In this document: piece after piece, positions 1 through 8,383 of the stretch | Numbering within the stretch: the first letter of the stretch is position 1 | How the letters are laid out: each line of letters begins with the position of its first letter | Assembly: GCA_947489235.1 (NCBI GenBank) | Contig: CANLDE010000005.1 | Span: 1-39,986, forward strand | DNA from: Micrococcales bacterium | Lineage (GTDB): Bacteria; Actinomycetota; Actinomycetes; Actinomycetales; Microbacteriaceae | Reading direction: 5' to 3' | DNA: 39,986 nucleotides | Made by a program: the position numbers and the translations under genes | The notes under the pieces: generated by a model | Database searches by the model: none | Told to the model about the DNA's origin: nothing | What the model saw: the letters and a program-made list of their open reading frames with translations, nothing else

Positions 1-1
1 A

Positions 2-367
2 GAAGAGATGCTCAAGAAGTGTGAACTTCCATATCGAGTTATTGACACCGCAGCAGGAGATCTAGGTTCTAGTGCTGCTCGTAAGTTTGATGCTGAAGCT
101 TGGGTCCCATCCCAAGAGACCTATAGAGAACTAACATCAACTTCTAACTGCACTACCTATCAGGCAAGAAGACTAAACGTTAGATACCGCAAGGAAGATG
201 GCAAGACAGCTATTGCCGCTACCCTAAACGGAACCCTGGCAACTACTCGTTGGTTGGTAGCCATCTTAGAAAACCACCAGCAAGAAGATGGCTCAGTTCG
301 TATCCCAGTAGCTCTTCGACCATACCTTGGTGGAGCTGAACTAATCACACCAGCGAAGAAGAGCTAA
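2..367 (+). CDS. serS: Seryl-tRNA synthetase, C-terminal part (5' truncated by window edge)
   Basis: The reading frame is open to the left edge and ends at TAA 365-367, so only about 121 C-terminal residues are seen. The sequence [20 protein letters not shown] followed by DAEAWVPSQ matches the end of the class II seryl-tRNA synthetase catalytic domain, where GDLG.SA...D.E.W.P.Q is conserved. [11 protein letters not shown] corresponds to the 'S-NC-D-QARR' segment, and NGT.LA.TR.L.AILEN.Q to motif 3 around the ATP-binding arginine. The enzyme charges tRNA-Ser in the cytoplasm. The ATG at position 8 is internal to the protein and is not the start. A HAD hydrolase begins 3 bases after the stop, which suggests an operon. 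Confidence 0.95.
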   Translation, partial: EEMLKKCELPYRVIDTAAGDLGSSAARKFDAEAWVPSQETYRELTSTSNCTTYQARRLNVRYRKEDGKTAIAATLNGTLATTRWLVAILENHQQEDGSVRIPVALRPYLGGAELITPAKKS

Positions 368-370
368 GCG

Positions 371-1201
371 TTGACCCAAGAACCTTGGCTAATAGCTATC
401 GACATCGATGGCACTTTGGTGCATGACGATGGCTTTTTAGCGCCAGAGGTTATTAGAGAAGTAACCAGAGTTCGAGACCTAGGCCACCATGTCGTTGTTG
501 CAACAGGTCGAGCAGCAGCTAATGCTTTTCCTGTGGTTCAAGATGTTGGTATTGAACATGGTCATGTTGTTTGTTCCAACGGTGCAGTGACCATTGAGAT
601 AGATAAACAAGATTCAAAGGGATATGTAGTCAGAGAAGTAATTGGCTTTGATCCGGCTCCTGTTTTGTCTCAACTAATTGAAAAACTTCCTGATGCACAC
701 TTTGCAGTTGAAGATGTTGATGGCACATACAGATTCCATAAACCTTTTCCTGCTTATGCGTTAGGTGCAAAAAACGTCGAGACTCCACTTGACCAACTCA
801 TGCACGGTGAAGTAAGTCGAGTTGTTGTTTTATCTCCTGAGCAGAATGTGAATGACTTTCTAGAGATAGTTGAATCAGTTGGTTTGCATTCAGTTTCCTA
901 TGCAATTGGTTACACAGCTTGGTTGGATATTTCTCCTCAAGGTGTCACCAAGGCCAGTGCTTTAGAGCAGCGAAGAAAATCTCTCAATATTCCTAGAAAT
1001 AGAGTGATCACTATTGGCGATGGCCGTAACGACATCTCGATGTTTGAGTGGGCTAATGAAGGCGGAGGGTTCTCTTTTGCTATGGGCCAGGGTCCAGATG
1101 AAGTGAAACAAGCAGCCACAGTAGTCACAGCAAGCGTAGAAGAACACGGTGTTGCCAAGGTTTTATCTGGCCTTGAGGGCATTATCTATACCCAAAGCTA
1201 G
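371..1201 (+). CDS. Cof-type HAD-superfamily hydrolase (HAD-IIB phosphatase)
   Basis: A 276-residue cytoplasmic phosphatase of the Cof/HAD-IIB family. HAD motif I is DIDGTLV, with the nucleophile Asp11 and acid/base Asp13. Motif II is the Thr in VVATGRA (about residue 46), motif III is the Lys near 195, and motif IV is GDGRND (about 217-222). The C2 cap lies between motifs II and III. Start is TTG at 371, three bases after the serS stop, so it is probably translated in the same transcript. Family members dephosphorylate sugar phosphates, FMN or other small phosphorylated metabolites; the substrate cannot be read from sequence. serS followed by a HAD gene is a common arrangement in Microbacteriaceae-like genomes (from general knowledge). 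Confidence 0.9.
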   Translation: MTQEPWLIAIDIDGTLVHDDGFLAPEVIREVTRVRDLGHHVVVATGRAAANAFPVVQDVGIEHGHVVCSNGAVTIEIDKQDSKGYVVREVIGFDPAPVLSQLIEKLPDAHFAVEDVDGTYRFHKPFPAYALGAKNVETPLDQLMHGEVSRVVVLSPEQNVNDFLEIVESVGLHSVSYAIGYTAWLDISPQGVTKASALEQRRKSLNIPRNRVITIGDGRNDISMFEWANEGGGFSFAMGQGPDEVKQAATVVTASVEEHGVAKVLSGLEGIIYTQS

Positions 1202-1268
1202 TTATCAGCCTTATCGCAGGTTCACAGCGTATTTTTGAAACCACTGAGCATTGGTTAGACTATTCAAC

Positions 1269-1356
1269 GGAGGTCTGTCCGAGCGGCCGAAGGAGCTAGT
1301 CTTGAAAACTAGTGAACTGAAAGGTTCCGTGGGTTCGAATCCCACGGCCTCCGCCA
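1269..1356 (+). tRNA. tRNA-Ser(UGA)
   Basis: The acceptor arms GGAGGTC (1269-1275) and GGCCTCC (1346-1352) pair over seven positions with one G-T wobble. A discriminator G and an encoded CCA follow (1354-1356). The anticodon stem is CTAGT/ACTAG with loop CTTGAAA, giving anticodon TGA at 1303-1305. A long variable arm lies before the T arm (GTGGGTTCGAATCCCAC), as expected for a class II tRNA. It sits one gene downstream of the synthetase that charges it. Confidence 0.97.
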
Positions 1357-1405
1357 GCTTTGTCTAACTAAGACTCAAGCCAACTCAATCTAAGGGGTTT
1401 ACGAA

Positions 1406-2653
1406 TTGTCTGAGAAGTCGAAGAAGCAAGTAAAGCTTGATCGTGCTGTTGCACGTCACGGCAACATTCACGCAGCCGGAAGATCAAGATCCATTCTTGG
1501 CGTCTTGGCCAAAGCCCTTGTTGTAATCCTGGTTTCCACCGTGACTGTCACAACTGTTTCAGCAATTCAATTGGCTAACGAGCTAAGTCGTCATCAGATT
1601 GAAGTTCCTGGCTTAGATGGCGAGGATAGAGTTATCCCACCAATTGATGGCCCCATTAATATTCTTCTTGTTGGTAGCGATACCAGATCAGGTGCTGGAA
1701 ACTCAGCCTTCGGTGACACCGGTGGGAACCTTGCAGACGTAATTATTTTGCTGCACATTTCAGCAGACAGAGAAAGTGCCGTTGGTCTATCTTTCCCTCG
1801 AGACACAATGCTTCCTTGGCCTAAATGTCCAAGCACAACAGGTGGACCTGGATACCTTCCGCAGAGCCTTGGCCAAATCAACGCAACTATTGCTAACGGT
1901 GGACCTGGTTGCACACTTCTAACCGTTGAGCTTCTAACTGGTTTAGATATTCCTTATCTAGCCATGGTTGACTTCAATGGAGTGATTGAACTTTCTAATG
2001 CTGTTGGTGGTGTTGAAGTTTGTGTTGCTGAAGACATTGAAGACGAATACACAAACACATATCTAAAGAAGGGCATGCACAACCTTCAAGGTGTGCAGGC
2101 ACTTCAATTCCTTAGAACCAGACATGGTGTTGGCGATGGATCTGACCTAGGACGTATCAGCAACCAGCAGGTTTACCTAACCTCTCTAGTTAGAAAACTA
2201 AAGAGCAAAGACATCTTGAACAACCCTGTTGCTCTATACAGCCTTGCCCAGGCTGCTGCTAGAAACATGACTTTGAGCAAAACACTTTCTGATCCAGCTG
2301 CGCTTATGGGTGTTGCGAATGCGCTTAAAGATATTCCAATGAAGAAAATCACTTTCTTACAGTTGCCTTCTGTTTATGGTTTGCCAGCTCCTTTACAGGG
2401 TCGAGTATTACCTGACTATGAAAAAGCACAGGTTCTTTTCGACATGATGAAAAACGATGAGCCTTTCGTGCTTGGTGAAGTGAAGAACCCTGGTGTTGGA
2501 TCAGAAGTTGCTCCTACCCCTACACCGAGTGCTACTGCTAAGCCAGGTAAAACTCCGTCAAAGACTCCTACCCCTACCCCAACTCCTACGGTCAAACCGT
2601 TACCTGATTGGGCCCAGGGTACTAACGCTCAGACAACTACCTGTTCTAAATAA
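1406..2653 (+). CDS. LytR-CpsA-Psr (LCP) family cell-wall glycopolymer ligase
   Basis: 415 residues. A basic cytoplasmic N-terminus (1-30) is followed by one membrane segment (about 31-55) and an extracellular LCP domain. The LCP domain shows NILLVGSDTRSG (85-96; Asp92, Arg94), AD at 110-111, FPRD (Arg132, Asp133), INATIANGGP and the later LRTRHG..DLGRISNQQ segment with the arginines that hold the polyprenyl pyrophosphate. LCP proteins transfer wall glycopolymers from a lipid carrier to peptidoglycan. The C-terminus (about 360-400) is a Pro/Thr-rich, probably wall-spanning tail encoded by near-identical 'cctacccctaccccaactcct' codons, prone to length change. Start is TTG with AGGGG at 1393-1397. 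Confidence 0.92.
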   Translation: MSEKSKKQVKLDRAVARHGNIHAAGRSRSILGVLAKALVVILVSTVTVTTVSAIQLANELSRHQIEVPGLDGEDRVIPPIDGPINILLVGSDTRSGAGNSAFGDTGGNLADVIILLHISADRESAVGLSFPRDTMLPWPKCPSTTGGPGYLPQSLGQINATIANGGPGCTLLTVELLTGLDIPYLAMVDFNGVIELSNAVGGVEVCVAEDIEDEYTNTYLKKGMHNLQGVQALQFLRTRHGVGDGSDLGRISNQQVYLTSLVRKLKSKDILNNPVALYSLAQAAARNMTLSKTLSDPAALMGVANALKDIPMKKITFLQLPSVYGLPAPLQGRVLPDYEKAQVLFDMMKNDEPFVLGEVKNPGVGSEVAPTPTPSATAKPGKTPSKTPTPTPTPTVKPLPDWAQGTNAQTTTCSK

Positions 2654-2687
2654 CTATTTAGTTCTCTAATCTGGTTAGTCTTAAACC

Positions 2688-4043
2688 ATGCCAGATTACA
2701 TCTCGGCGCTAGATTTATTCACCATCGGAATCGGACCTTCCAGTTCGCATACGGTGGGACCTATGAGAGCAGCGTTGCTCTTTGCTGAAGCAGTTGATGC
2801 TAAAGGCAAGCTGTCGCTGACAAGTAGAGTTAGCGTCAAACTATTCGGATCGCTCGGTGCTACCGGGCCAGGCCACGGAACAACCAATGCCATAGTCGCT
2901 GGACTTCATGGCCAAACACCAGAAACCTGTAATCCAGATGATGTGCTAACCGCATGGGATAAAGCAATTGAATCTTCTTCAATTGAATTACTTGGTCACA
3001 AGATTTCGTTTAGTGAAAAAGACTTTAGTTTCCAACCTCTTATTAGATTGCCTAAACACTCAAACGGTTTGAGATTTCAAGCCTTAGATGCCAATGGTGA
3101 TCTCTTGCTCGAACAGACCTATTACTCAGTTGGTGGCGGTTTTGTTGAAGCAGATCATCACATTCATAAAGCTGATAGGTCAGAGGTTCCATATCACTTT
3201 TCAAGTGCCGATGAGCTGTTGCAGATATGTAACCGAGAAAACAAAACGATTGCTCAAATAGCTTTTGCTAACGAGGTCTTTCTCCATGGTGAATTAGATA
3301 TAGATATGAAACTAGATGCAATATGGAATGCAATGAAATTGTGCATTGAAGAAGGGCTAGAGACCAAAGGTGTGTTACCTGGCTATCTAGCAGTTGATAG
3401 AAGAGCAGCCGATATGGCAGAGCAACTAAATAATGTTTCAGATGCAAGTGAGGTCTCTAACGAATGGTTACAGGCGTATGCCATTGCAGTCAATGAGCAG
3501 AACGCTTCGGGTAGAAGAGTTGTCACCGCTCCAACTAATGGTGCAGCGGGTATTATCCCAGCGGTTGGATACTGGGCTATGAAGTTCAAAGATGTTGATT
3601 CCAAGTTGATTGCCAGGGATTACCTGCTCACAGCAGCTGCAATTGGTTCTCTTTATAAGCGCAATGCATCTATCTCAGGAGCTGAGGCTGGCTGTCAGGG
3701 AGAGGTGGGCTCAGCTTGTTCTATGGCAGCAGCTGGGCTAGCAGCTGTATTAGGTGGCACAGTCGAGCAGATAGAGAATGCAGCTGAGATAGCAATGGAG
3801 CATAACTTAGGGCTAACCTGTGATCCTGTTGGTGGTTTTGTGCAGATGCCTTGTATTGAAAGAAATGCGATTGCATCAGGAACTGCGGTCTCCGCTGTGC
3901 GACTTTCACTACTAGGTGATGGTAGTCACAAGATATCTTTGGACACTGTAATTGAAACTATGCGTCAAACAGGGTTAGATATGTCTAGTAAGTATAAAGA
4001 GACCTCACTGGGTGGTCTTGCTGTGAATGTGGTGGAGTGCTAG
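2688..4043 (+). CDS. sdaA: L-serine ammonia-lyase, single-chain iron-sulfur type
   Basis: A 451-residue enzyme converting L-serine to pyruvate and ammonia. The N-terminal beta domain begins with DLFTIGIGPSSSHTVGPMRA, where SSSHT.GP is a family signature. The C-terminal alpha domain carries APTNGAAG.IP and the catalytic region. Three cysteines, C336, C378 and C389, keep the 42- and 11-residue spacing of the [4Fe-4S] ligands in bacterial type II serine dehydratases. The alpha and beta domains are fused, as in SdaA/SdaB. Start is ATG 2688, 35 bases after the LCP stop, with only a weak Shine-Dalgarno. A VOC protein starts three bases after the stop. Confidence 0.95.
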   Translation: MPDYISALDLFTIGIGPSSSHTVGPMRAALLFAEAVDAKGKLSLTSRVSVKLFGSLGATGPGHGTTNAIVAGLHGQTPETCNPDDVLTAWDKAIESSSIELLGHKISFSEKDFSFQPLIRLPKHSNGLRFQALDANGDLLLEQTYYSVGGGFVEADHHIHKADRSEVPYHFSSADELLQICNRENKTIAQIAFANEVFLHGELDIDMKLDAIWNAMKLCIEEGLETKGVLPGYLAVDRRAADMAEQLNNVSDASEVSNEWLQAYAIAVNEQNASGRRVVTAPTNGAAGIIPAVGYWAMKFKDVDSKLIARDYLLTAAAIGSLYKRNASISGAEAGCQGEVGSACSMAAAGLAAVLGGTVEQIENAAEIAMEHNLGLTCDPVGGFVQMPCIERNAIASGTAVSAVRLSLLGDGSHKISLDTVIETMRQTGLDMSSKYKETSLGGLAVNVVEC

Positions 4044-4046
4044 CAA

Positions 4047-4397
4047 ATGACAACAGTAGTGATTTGGGTTTCAGATCTAGAAAAATCTGTTGGCTTTTAT
4101 TCAGCTCTTTTTGAAGATAACAGTCCCTATCGATCAGAAGGCTTCGCCAGCGTATCTGGTCTAGGCAATGAAGTGTTGATTCATCTTTTACCTGAGCAAT
4201 ACAGAACAGAGCCAACCATGGGTGAAGATAACCCAATCAAACCCGTCTTTGAAGTTCACAGCATCGATAAGGCCCGCCTGGCTGCGGGTCGCACAGGTGG
4301 TCGAATAAAGAGTGAAGTTCAAGAACACAACAACTGGAGCTATGCCGATGGCAACGATCCTGATGGAAACATTATTCAGGTACGTGAAGGACTTTAG
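4047..4397 (+). CDS. VOC (glyoxalase/bleomycin-resistance) family protein
   Basis: A 116-residue single VOC module. It begins TTVVIWVSDLEKSVGFYSALF, the typical first beta-alpha of the fold, and ends with SYADGNDPDGNIIQV, the usual D.DGN..... metal-strand signature. The metal ligands typical of true glyoxalase I are not all present, so the substrate is unknown. It starts three bases after sdaA, suggesting co-transcription, and its stop overlaps the stop of the convergent CotH-like gene by four bases. Confidence 0.8.
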   Translation: MTTVVIWVSDLEKSVGFYSALFEDNSPYRSEGFASVSGLGNEVLIHLLPEQYRTEPTMGEDNPIKPVFEVHSIDKARLAAGRTGGRIKSEVQEHNNWSYADGNDPDGNIIQVREGL

Positions 4398-6691
4398 TTA
4401 GCCTGAATTGGGTTAGAACTCAGGACCACCGTTTTATATCCATCTTTTACTGCTCTTATTTTGAAAGTTAATTGCTTATCTTTGTCGGCTGAAGTTACGC
4501 GGTAAGTCTTAGCTACTGCGCCAGAGATCTCAACACCATTTCGTAGCCACTGGTAAGTGAACTTGACTCCAGAATCCCATGAACCTAACTGCCCAGAAAG
4601 TGTTTTGTTGACTGAAGCTATTCCAGAAATAGTTGGAGTTGGACTCTTTATTAGCTCACCTGCAACAGCTCTTAGTCCAGCACTTGTTGCTGAAGTAGGT
4701 GAGTAACCAGTTCTAGTTAGATTGATTTTCGCAGTAATCACTGTGTTTAGATCTGTAGCTTTAACTTTGTAGTCGGTTCTTGTAGATCCTGTGATTAGCT
4801 GACCATCTCTTAGCCATTGATAAGTTGCTTTCGCTCCAACAGGAATCTGTGCGTTGATAAGTAAAGTGTTTCCAGTAGCTGCAACTCCAGCTAACGAGAG
4901 ATCTGGTTTAGTCAAAACTCCTAAACCGATAAGTCGGGCAGAGCTTGATGAAACGACTAGAGGATATCCAGGTTGGGTAACTGTAGTAACAAGGGAAATA
5001 GATTTTTGTAAATCGGAACTTGTTGGTATGTATGTAGCTCCTGTAGATCCGGAAATCAGCTTTCCATCTCGGTACCATTTGTAACTTACGGAAGTTGTGC
5101 CGTTTGCAATCGGATTACCAATCAGGGTTGCACCTACTCGAGCATCACCGGTTATTGATGCTGAGGGTAGTTGAGGATTCGATACCAACACCGCTACCGA
5201 GGTAGTGGAAGCGGACGGGAGTGATCCCTTAGAAGATGTGACCCTTACTGAAATCAATGAGTTCGCATCGCCTGAAGAAAGTGTGTAGTCAGTTCCTGTG
5301 GCATTGGCTATTGGCTGGGAGTTTTTCAACCATTGATAACCAAGTGTTGCTGTGTAATCCCAAGTGCTAGCCACAGCCTTCAAAGTACTTCCAACGGTGC
5401 TTGGCCCATTGATACTTAGAGTTGGGGCCTCAGGGTTACGGGTATTCAGGAAGACAGTTAACGCTTGTGTTCTTTGTGGGAAGAAGAGATCTAACCAGTT
5501 CTGCCAGAAAGCAGCAGATCCAACATCTGGGTTAGATCTAGTTTCTTTAGCTATGTAGGCGTTGTTGATTACAGAGGCGACCTTGTTCTTGAAGCCTGGA
5601 ATGTTCAACTCAGCGACTTTGTTCTTGACTGCCACCTGTGCACGCACTAACTGCGCTTGGCATGGAGTGTAGGCAACACATTTGCGCAGCATGATGCTTC
5701 GCTCTTGGTTACCAAAGTTTCTGAATGCTGGTCCTCTACCGAGCCAGTCAAGCTGGGCATCTTCCTGCATTGGGAAAGTGCCATCTTGTCCCCAAGGAAT
5801 AATCCTTAGCTTGCCGGTGTCATCAAAGACGATGTAGTAGTTGTTTTGAACAACATCTGTATAGCCATCCCAGTTGCTTGTGTATATATCTGTAGCCATG
5901 AGGTTTATCACTGAATTCATGTCGGCTATTTTGTTCACAGCTGTCCACCACTGCTCACCGTTCAAAACAGAAACAGCGATAGCAGCATTTAGGTCAGTCC
6001 TATTGCTGTCACCATAGTTGGTGTCGTAACAGCCGCTTTGGTAATAAGTGAGGTCGGCAAGATAACAGTTCGAACTATAAACATGGACTGGATTTAGCCA
6101 TCGCTTGAGCATCTGAGCATCGATTGATTCAACGTTCATATACAAACCAAAGTCTGCATTATTTAGTGTCACCCACGAGTATGTAGTTCTTGGTGCGACT
6201 AATCCCATAGCTCTGTAGATGCGGTATGAAGTATCTTCTCTAATGAATGAAGGATCTTGAACCATGCTGTTCAAAGTCATTCGGGTTAGCCCAAGAAACT
6301 TTTGCCCAGGCACAAACGCATCGAACTTCAGTTTCATTGGAGCTTTTCCATAGAGATTAGTTCTTGTGGCTTGCCCTTTTAGTCGAACGCCAATGTTGTT
6401 TAGGGTTGTTACTTTGCCATCGGCTGTTGTTATGGACACATTAGCGGTTTGATAAACAGATGTGTATGGATCGTTGTTGAGAGTATCTACTGAAGCTTGG
6501 GGAAGAGTTAGATTCACATTGGAGACAACAACTGGGTTATAAAAGACAGCCGCTTGGTCAGTGCCTTCGTTGTATGCAGTTGTGCTAATTCCAGAAACAG
6601 GTTGAGCAGCTATCGCACTCTGAGTTGATGTTGCCCCCAGACAGAGCACGAGCAACGTTGAAAGCAATAGCCTTGTTCTGACCGATCCCAT
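4394..6691 (-). CDS. Secreted CotH-kinase-like protein with four C-terminal Ig-like repeats
   Basis: 765 residues. Signal peptide at 1-30 (RTRLLLSTLLVLCLGATS, then AIAAQ). A CotH domain spans about 50-410: LKGQATR, KAPMKLKFD (Lys120/122), the FGLYMNVESID segment (about 181-191), then DGYTDVVQNNYY (Asp275) and IIPWGQDGTF (Asp303), fitting the acidic metal-binding positions of CotH kinases. CotH proteins phosphorylate secreted proteins in spore formers; in non-sporing actinobacteria the substrate is unknown. Residues 415-765 hold four repeats of about 85 residues with the pattern YQWLRDG..I.G.....Y.....D....I........GY, which look like wall-associated beta-sandwiches. It lies 35 bases after the LacI regulator and is probably co-transcribed with it. 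Confidence 0.85.
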   Translation of the reverse strand: MGSVRTRLLLSTLLVLCLGATSTQSAIAAQPVSGISTTAYNEGTDQAAVFYNPVVVSNVNLTLPQASVDTLNNDPYTSVYQTANVSITTADGKVTTLNNIGVRLKGQATRTNLYGKAPMKLKFDAFVPGQKFLGLTRMTLNSMVQDPSFIREDTSYRIYRAMGLVAPRTTYSWVTLNNADFGLYMNVESIDAQMLKRWLNPVHVYSSNCYLADLTYYQSGCYDTNYGDSNRTDLNAAIAVSVLNGEQWWTAVNKIADMNSVINLMATDIYTSNWDGYTDVVQNNYYIVFDDTGKLRIIPWGQDGTFPMQEDAQLDWLGRGPAFRNFGNQERSIMLRKCVAYTPCQAQLVRAQVAVKNKVAELNIPGFKNKVASVINNAYIAKETRSNPDVGSAAFWQNWLDLFFPQRTQALTVFLNTRNPEAPTLSINGPSTVGSTLKAVASTWDYTATLGYQWLKNSQPIANATGTDYTLSSGDANSLISVRVTSSKGSLPSASTTSVAVLVSNPQLPSASITGDARVGATLIGNPIANGTTSVSYKWYRDGKLISGSTGATYIPTSSDLQKSISLVTTVTQPGYPLVVSSSSARLIGLGVLTKPDLSLAGVAATGNTLLINAQIPVGAKATYQWLRDGQLITGSTRTDYKVKATDLNTVITAKINLTRTGYSPTSATSAGLRAVAGELIKSPTPTISGIASVNKTLSGQLGSWDSGVKFTYQWLRNGVEISGAVAKTYRVTSADKDKQLTFKIRAVKDGYKTVVLSSNPIQAN

Positions 6692-6726
6692 GGCAATTCC
6701 TTCAATGTTGGAAGCAGGGTTCTAGT

Positions 6727-7782
6727 CTATTTTGACTTGGTTAGCTTTGCTACAGACCCTCGTATAACTAAGCTCGCCGGCAATACGATTTCCTTGGGCT
6801 TAGTGTTTCCCTCTATGGCCTCAACAAGTTCAGTAACGGCGATGCTTCCCAATTCTTCGACAGGTCTAGATATAACGGTGATGCCTGGCACCATTGCTGC
6901 AGCCCAAGGGCTATCGTCAAAACTTACAACTGAGATGTCTTTGCCTATTGTTAGTCCGCGTTCACCAACTACTTTTAGCACAGCTAGGAGCATGTCGTTG
7001 TTTGAAGTGAAGATGATAGTTGGGGCTTTAGGGGAGTCTAATAGTTTCTCTACAGCAGACTCAGCTATTGCTTGCTTGTCTTCGCTGTAAACCCAAACCG
7101 ATTTAGCTTTTGCTGCTTTCACTCCAAGTTCAAAACCATCAACTCTTTCTTGAATAGATGTAATCGGAATTTCTGGCTGAGTCGAAGTGAAACCTCTAAT
7201 GCCTGGAACTGCAATAAGGAAACCTAGGTTTGTGTGACCTCTTTCACCTGCGTATAAAACTGCCTCTTTTGCAGCTACTTCATCTCCGGTAGTTACAGTA
7301 GTGAATCTCTGAATGTCCAACATGCGGTCAATTATTACTACAGGCTTACCACCGAGTTTCTTAGGAGTCAGATGAGAGTGCTTGGTTGTTGAAGCTGGAA
7401 CAAGGATGATGCCATCAACTTGATTAGAAAGCATTGTTTCTACCGCAACACGCTCAACTGCAACATCTTCATCGCTATGTTGGATCAGAACGCGAAAACC
7501 AAGTTCTTTTGCTCTATCGATAATTGACTTTGTTGCTCGATCGAAGAATGCGTTTGTGAAATCGGAAATAACCACAAGGCCTATAGTTTTAGTTTTTCCA
7601 GCTCTCATAGCAACTGCTAGGGCATTAGGTCGATAACCAAGACCATCAGCAACTGATCGAACATGGTCAACGGTTTGTTTACTTATGCGACCATATCCAG
7701 CTAGCGCTCTAGAGACGGTAGCCCTAGATACACCTGCTGCTGCTGCGACATCGTTGATAGTCGCATTCTTGTTCGTCGCCAT
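6727..7782 (-). CDS. LacI-family transcriptional regulator
   Basis: 351 residues. The N-terminal LacI helix-turn-helix and hinge are clear: ATINDVAAAAGVSRATVSRA (8-27), then the hinge-like YRPNALAVAMRAGKTKTIGL. The remainder is a periplasmic-binding-protein-like ligand domain: VQVDGIILVPAS-like segment, the TGDEVAAKEAVLYAGERGH strand-helix and the C-terminal VVSFDDSPWA. These regulators normally sense a sugar and control its uptake or use. The only gene downstream in the same direction is the secreted CotH-like protein, so that may be the target. A CRP/GlxR-like palindrome lies 69 bases upstream of the start. Confidence 0.93.
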   Translation of the reverse strand: MATNKNATINDVAAAAGVSRATVSRALAGYGRISKQTVDHVRSVADGLGYRPNALAVAMRAGKTKTIGLVVISDFTNAFFDRATKSIIDRAKELGFRVLIQHSDEDVAVERVAVETMLSNQVDGIILVPASTTKHSHLTPKKLGGKPVVIIDRMLDIQRFTTVTTGDEVAAKEAVLYAGERGHTNLGFLIAVPGIRGFTSTQPEIPITSIQERVDGFELGVKAAKAKSVWVYSEDKQAIAESAVEKLLDSPKAPTIIFTSNNDMLLAVLKVVGERGLTIGKDISVVSFDDSPWAAAMVPGITVISRPVEELGSIAVTELVEAIEGNTKPKEIVLPASLVIRGSVAKLTKSK

Positions 7783-7850
7783 TCAATCACCCTATCTAAT
7801 TCAAAGCCTTTAGGGTAGGAGATGTTGTTCAGTTTGACTGGGACAACTCA

Positions 7851-7866
7851 GGTGATAGAGATCACA
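7851..7866. promoter_or_regulatory. CRP/GlxR-like palindromic operator
   Basis: GGTGA-TAGAGA-TCACA differs at one base from the CRP/GlxR consensus TGTGA-N6-TCACA. It is placed 69 bases upstream of the LacI-family gene, where it could act on its promoter (minus strand). The rest of 7783-8020 shows no gene. Confidence 0.45.
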
Positions 7867-8020
7867 CAGCGATAATCTCTGGGATTCAATAAACTAACGG
7901 TAAAAGCGAAATACTTCACACATCTCATTCACCTGCCGCCTTTGACTGGCCGATAACAGAGCTGTTAGCAGAGCAGGACAAAAGAACTCAGGTTTACTTC
8001 TGGTAGCTAGCCAAATAAAG

Positions 8021-8046
8021 AAAAGCCCTAGTCACCTAGGGCTTTT
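8021..8046 (-). terminator. Intrinsic terminator of tRNA-Ser(GCU)
   Basis: A perfect inverted repeat, AAAAGCCCTAG / CTAGGGCTTTT with TCAC loop, ends in a T run on both strands. It starts six bases after the tRNA-Ser(GCU) CCA on the minus strand. Confidence 0.85.
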
Positions 8047-8052
8047 CTATTC

Positions 8053-8147
8053 TGGCGGAGACGAGAGGATTTGAACCTCCGAAGGGCTTTTAAGACCCTT
8101 ACCTCATTAGCAGTGAGGCGCACTCGACCGGGCTATGCGACGTCTCC
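8053..8147 (-). tRNA. tRNA-Ser(GCU)
   Basis: On the minus strand, acceptor arm GGAGACG (8147-8141) pairs with CGTCTCC (8063-8057), with discriminator G and encoded CCA at 8055-8053. The anticodon stem is CCTCA/TGAGG with loop CTGCTAA, so the anticodon is GCT. A long variable arm (AAGGGTCTTAAAAGCCCTT) precedes the T arm, as in class II tRNAs. It is divergent from the neighbouring tRNA-Arg. Confidence 0.97.
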
Positions 8148-8194
8148 AGAACTTCACCAGTTTAGCCGAAAACTTCCCTCCTTATATATAGTCA

Positions 8195-8223
8195 TTGAGG
8201 ATAAGGCCTTATTGGGCTAAACT
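8195..8223 (+). promoter_or_regulatory. Promoter of tRNA-Arg(ACG)
   Basis: TTGAGG (8195-8200), a 17-base spacer and TAAACT (8218-8223) fit a sigma-70-type promoter, with a start near 8230 and a leader of about 18 nt before the tRNA. Confidence 0.6.
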
Positions 8224-8247
8224 AACAAGGTTGCCATTGGCACCCAA

Positions 8248-8320
8248 GCGTTTGTAGCTCAACGGATAGAGCATCTGACTACGGATCAGAAGGTTGGGGG
8301 TTCGAGTCCCTCCAAGCGCA
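8248..8320 (+). tRNA. tRNA-Arg(ACG), apparent integration target
   Basis: Acceptor GCGTTTG (8248-8254) pairs with CAAGCGC (8313-8319), discriminator A at 8320. The anticodon stem is CTGAC... with loop CTACGGA, giving anticodon ACG. CCA is not encoded; the sequence after the discriminator is CAT. The 3' half, from the anticodon loop through the acceptor end, recurs as fragments at 9118-9162 and 11143-11183, and weakly near 18416-18445, each without the 5' half. That pattern is what integration at a tRNA 3' end leaves. Confidence 0.97.
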
Positions 8321-8324
8321 CATA
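8280..8324 (+). repeat. tRNA-Arg 3'-end repeat, copy 1 (within the intact tRNA)
   Basis: Reference copy of the putative attachment sequence: it runs from the anticodon through the acceptor end and four bases beyond, and contains TTCGAGTCCCTCCAAGCGCA. This copy completes a functional tRNA; the others do not. Confidence 0.85.
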
Positions 8325-8383
8325 TTCCAGTTTCATGACTAGTGCCGTTGTTTCGCCTAAATTCAGCTATTTTGCAAGCAAAA

